Assembly (NCBI RefSeq): GCF_052161615.1
Contig: NZ_CP197417.1
Span: forward strand, 4,154,001-4,218,000
Reading direction: 5' to 3'
DNA length: 64,000 nt
Source of the DNA: Aeoliella sp052161615
Lineage (GTDB): Bacteria; Planctomycetota; Planctomycetia; Pirellulales; Lacipirellulaceae
The position numbers and the translations under genes are program-made. The notes below the pieces were generated by a model that saw only the letters and a program-made list of their open reading frames with translations, made no database searches and was not told the DNA's origin. Shown one piece after another: positions 62,619-64,000 of this stretch (positions are counted from its first letter, which is position 1; each line of letters starts with the position of its first letter).

Positions 62619-63154
62619 GCGAGCCACTCGTGAAGCACTTGAATGGGCTCGATGCGGATGCGGCCATCGCGGAGCTGCAGAAATGCTGCGGTTCGAGTTG
62701 GTGGTGCGGGCAGCTAGCGGCACGACGACCATTTGATGATGCCAAATCGCTTTTGGAGACGGTCGACGAGGTTTTCGATCGCATGCCTCGCGAAGCCTGG
62801 CTCGAAGCGTTCGCCGCTCACCCGAGAATTGGCGACCTTGATTCGTTGCGAATGAAATTCGCGGGCAATCGCGAGTGGTCGGGAGGCGAGCAAGCAGGAG
62901 TCTCGGTCGCCTCAGACGAAGTACTTCAAGCACTCGCTCAAGGAAATGACGACTATTTCGAGTGTTTCGGATACCTGTTCATTGTCTGCGCCACAGGGAA
63001 GTCCGCCGACGAGATGCTCGCCATACTGAAAGTCCGCCTCGGTAATGATGCCGAGTCGGAATTAGCCATTGCCGCTGGCGAACAGCGTAAGATCACCCGT
63101 CTGCGGCTTGAAAAACTGGCCGCGTCCTTGGCCGAAAACGAGACGAACCGATGA
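62615..63154 (+). CDS. 2-oxo-4-hydroxy-4-carboxy-5-ureidoimidazoline (OHCU) decarboxylase
   Basis: The 179-aa helical protein has LQKCCGSSWWCGQLAARRPF near the start, the catalytic His in FAAHPRIGD (H69), the GGEQAGV Glu/Gln segment and the FGYLFIVCATGKSADEMLAI block, all standard for OHCU decarboxylases. It converts OHCU to (S)-allantoin, preventing racemisation. Its start overlaps the allantoinase stop, and its stop overlaps the next gene, also by ATGA. Confidence 0.94.
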   Translation: MSEPLVKHLNGLDADAAIAELQKCCGSSWWCGQLAARRPFDDAKSLLETVDEVFDRMPREAWLEAFAAHPRIGDLDSLRMKFAGNREWSGGEQAGVSVASDEVLQALAQGNDDYFECFGYLFIVCATGKSADEMLAILKVRLGNDAESELAIAAGEQRKITRLRLEKLAASLAENETNR

Positions 63155-63492
63155 AAAGTCCCATCACGACACATGTTCTCGACACTGCGCTCGGCCATCC
63201 AGCTTCCGGTATCGCGATCACGCTTTACCGCCAAGTAGAGGGAACTCTACTCGATCCCATCGCCACCGGCATCACCGACGCCGATGGCCGGGTGACCGAT
63301 TTGCTGAGCGGCAAACTCACGCCGGGTGTCTATCAGCTCTCATTCGACGTGGCGGCGTACTTTACTAAGCTCGGAGTTGAAAGCTTCTATCCTAAAGTCG
63401 ATATCCAGTTCGACCTCAAGGAACCAAGCGAGCACTATCACGTGCCGCTACTTCTATCTCCGTTCGGATACTCCACGTATCGAGGGAGCTGA
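63151..63492 (+). CDS. 5-hydroxyisourate hydrolase (transthyretin-like)
   Basis: The 113-aa protein has the HIU hydrolase N-terminal signature (ITTHVLDTALGHPASGI with H8), TDADGRVTDLLSGKLTPGVY in the middle, and the C-terminal YHVPLLLSPFGYSTYRGS that ends in the diagnostic YRGS. It hydrolyses 5-hydroxyisourate to OHCU. It is the last gene of the allantoinase-OHCU decarboxylase-HIUH operon, with overlapping start and stop codons. Confidence 0.96.
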   Translation: MKSPITTHVLDTALGHPASGIAITLYRQVEGTLLDPIATGITDADGRVTDLLSGKLTPGVYQLSFDVAAYFTKLGVESFYPKVDIQFDLKEPSEHYHVPLLLSPFGYSTYRGS

Positions 63493-63566
63493 GAGTATTC
63501 GAAGTTTCGATGCAGTACTGGATGTCTAGCCAGCCCCGAGGTTTTGCGACCGATACCCAACGGAGA

Positions 63567-63600
63567 CGCCGCCGCCGGGTCCGAAGACCCGACGACGGCG
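63567..63600. terminator. Possible bidirectional terminator hairpin
   Basis: A 15-bp stem with two mismatches (63567-63581/63586-63600) and a CGAA loop lies between the convergent HIUH and secretin genes. On the plus strand a T-rich stretch (TTTTGCTTTTA) follows 13 bases later. Confidence 0.5.
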
Positions 63601-63634
63601 CGAGTTGAATTCCGTTTTGCTTTTATCCCTGGGA

Positions 63635-64000
63635 TCAAGGAATCGCCGTGCCGAGCAGCTTGGCTTCTTCCTCTTCCTGGATGATGATACGTGGCGTGAC
63701 CATCATCATCAGGCTGTCGGTTTCGCGGCCGATACCGACGTTGCGGAACAGGCGGTTGATGTACGGCACTTTCGACAGCAGCGGTACACCGAACTCGTTT
63801 CGACCTTCGTTCAGGCGTTTGATACCACCCAGTAGCACCGTACCACCGTCGGGCACGCTCACTGTGGTTGTCACGCTGACAAACTGGAAGGTCGGCAACT
63901 GCACCGTTGTGCCACTGCGGATGATGTCCTCTGCCTCGTCTTCTTCGAGCGTGTTGCCCTCGGCATCGTCCGTCGTGCTGCTCGAAGTGCTGGTGCTGGT
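63635..64000 (-). CDS. Secretin (GspD/PilQ family) C-terminal fragment
   Basis: Only the last 121 codons are in the window; the frame is open to the edge and the gene continues beyond it. The part seen begins with a Ser/Thr-rich and acidic linker, then gives the end of a secretin barrel: FVSVTTTVSVPDGGTVLLGG, GVPLLSKVPYINRLFRNVGI and MMMVTPRIIIQEEEEAK, the classical closing motifs. Secretins form the outer-membrane channel of type II secretion or type IV pili; which one cannot be told from this fragment. Confidence 0.9.
   Translation of the reverse strand, partial: TSTSTSSSTTDDAEGNTLEEDEAEDIIRSGTTVQLPTFQFVSVTTTVSVPDGGTVLLGGIKRLNEGRNEFGVPLLSKVPYINRLFRNVGIGRETDSLMMMVTPRIIIQEEEEAKLLGTAIP

Overview
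The window looks like chromosomal DNA of a planctomycete, most likely of the Pirellulales. The indicators are secreted DUF1080 and ThuA proteins, a Tat-exported Gfo/Idh/MocA oxidoreductase, many small secreted proteins, weak Shine-Dalgarno signals, the gene order rplY-pth-rpsF-ssb-rplI-dnaB, the futalosine menaquinone enzyme MqnD, and dispersed GC-rich palindromic repeats. This assignment rests on gene content only.

Layout. 1-8.5 kb holds secreted or sugar-related genes: a truncated hydroxypyruvate-isomerase-like protein, a GH43-like propeller, a PhyH dioxygenase with a Gfo/Idh/MocA oxidoreductase divergent from an AraC regulator, and two DUF1080 proteins. 8.8-11.8 kb has rpsA and an RpoD-family sigma factor. 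11.9-20.1 kb has a BNR propeller, two small secreted proteins, a large BamA-like protein with a long proline-rich insert, and a TrkH/TrkA potassium uptake pair. 20.2-24.7 kb is the minus-strand cluster rplY-pth-rpsF-ssb-rplI-dnaB. 24.7-30.4 kb has a structured non-coding block, a bicupin oxalate-decarboxylase-like gene, a REP-associated Y1 transposase between 25-bp inverted repeats, recJ and rpmG.

30.4-31.0 kb contains the most unexpected signal. A class I cyclic-di-GMP (GEMM-I) riboswitch lies on the minus strand between mqnD and a secreted-protein gene. A 36-codon ORF follows it, then a 14-bp-stem hairpin. It sits about 1.1 kb from the end of a large flagellar cluster at 32.1-49.9 kb, all on the minus strand: flgF-G-A-H-I-J-N-K-L, fliW, csrA, fliC, fliD, fliS. 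FliD (about 1,032 aa) and FlgL (767 aa) are greatly enlarged by repeated flagellin-IN-type units, and FlgH has no lipobox cysteine.

50.2-63.5 kb is a full purine-degradation island: a guanine-deaminase-like enzyme, an aminotransferase of the PucG/alanine-glyoxylate type, xanthine dehydrogenase XdhA/B with XdhC, uricase, 5-hydroxyisourate hydrolase, OHCU decarboxylase, allantoinase, and an overlapping trio. The trio is an allantoate amidohydrolase, a (S)-ureidoglycine aminohydrolase and a protein closely resembling plant ureidoglycolate amidohydrolase. Together they would take guanine or xanthine to glyoxylate, CO2 and ammonia without releasing urea. A secretin C-terminal fragment closes the window.

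Two repeat families recur between genes. Family A has about 28-bp arms related to GTGAGCCGGGTCGTCC; eight arms are seen, three pairs of them facing each other. Family B consists of REP-like palindromes around the Y1 transposase. No tRNA, rRNA or CRISPR array was recognised.
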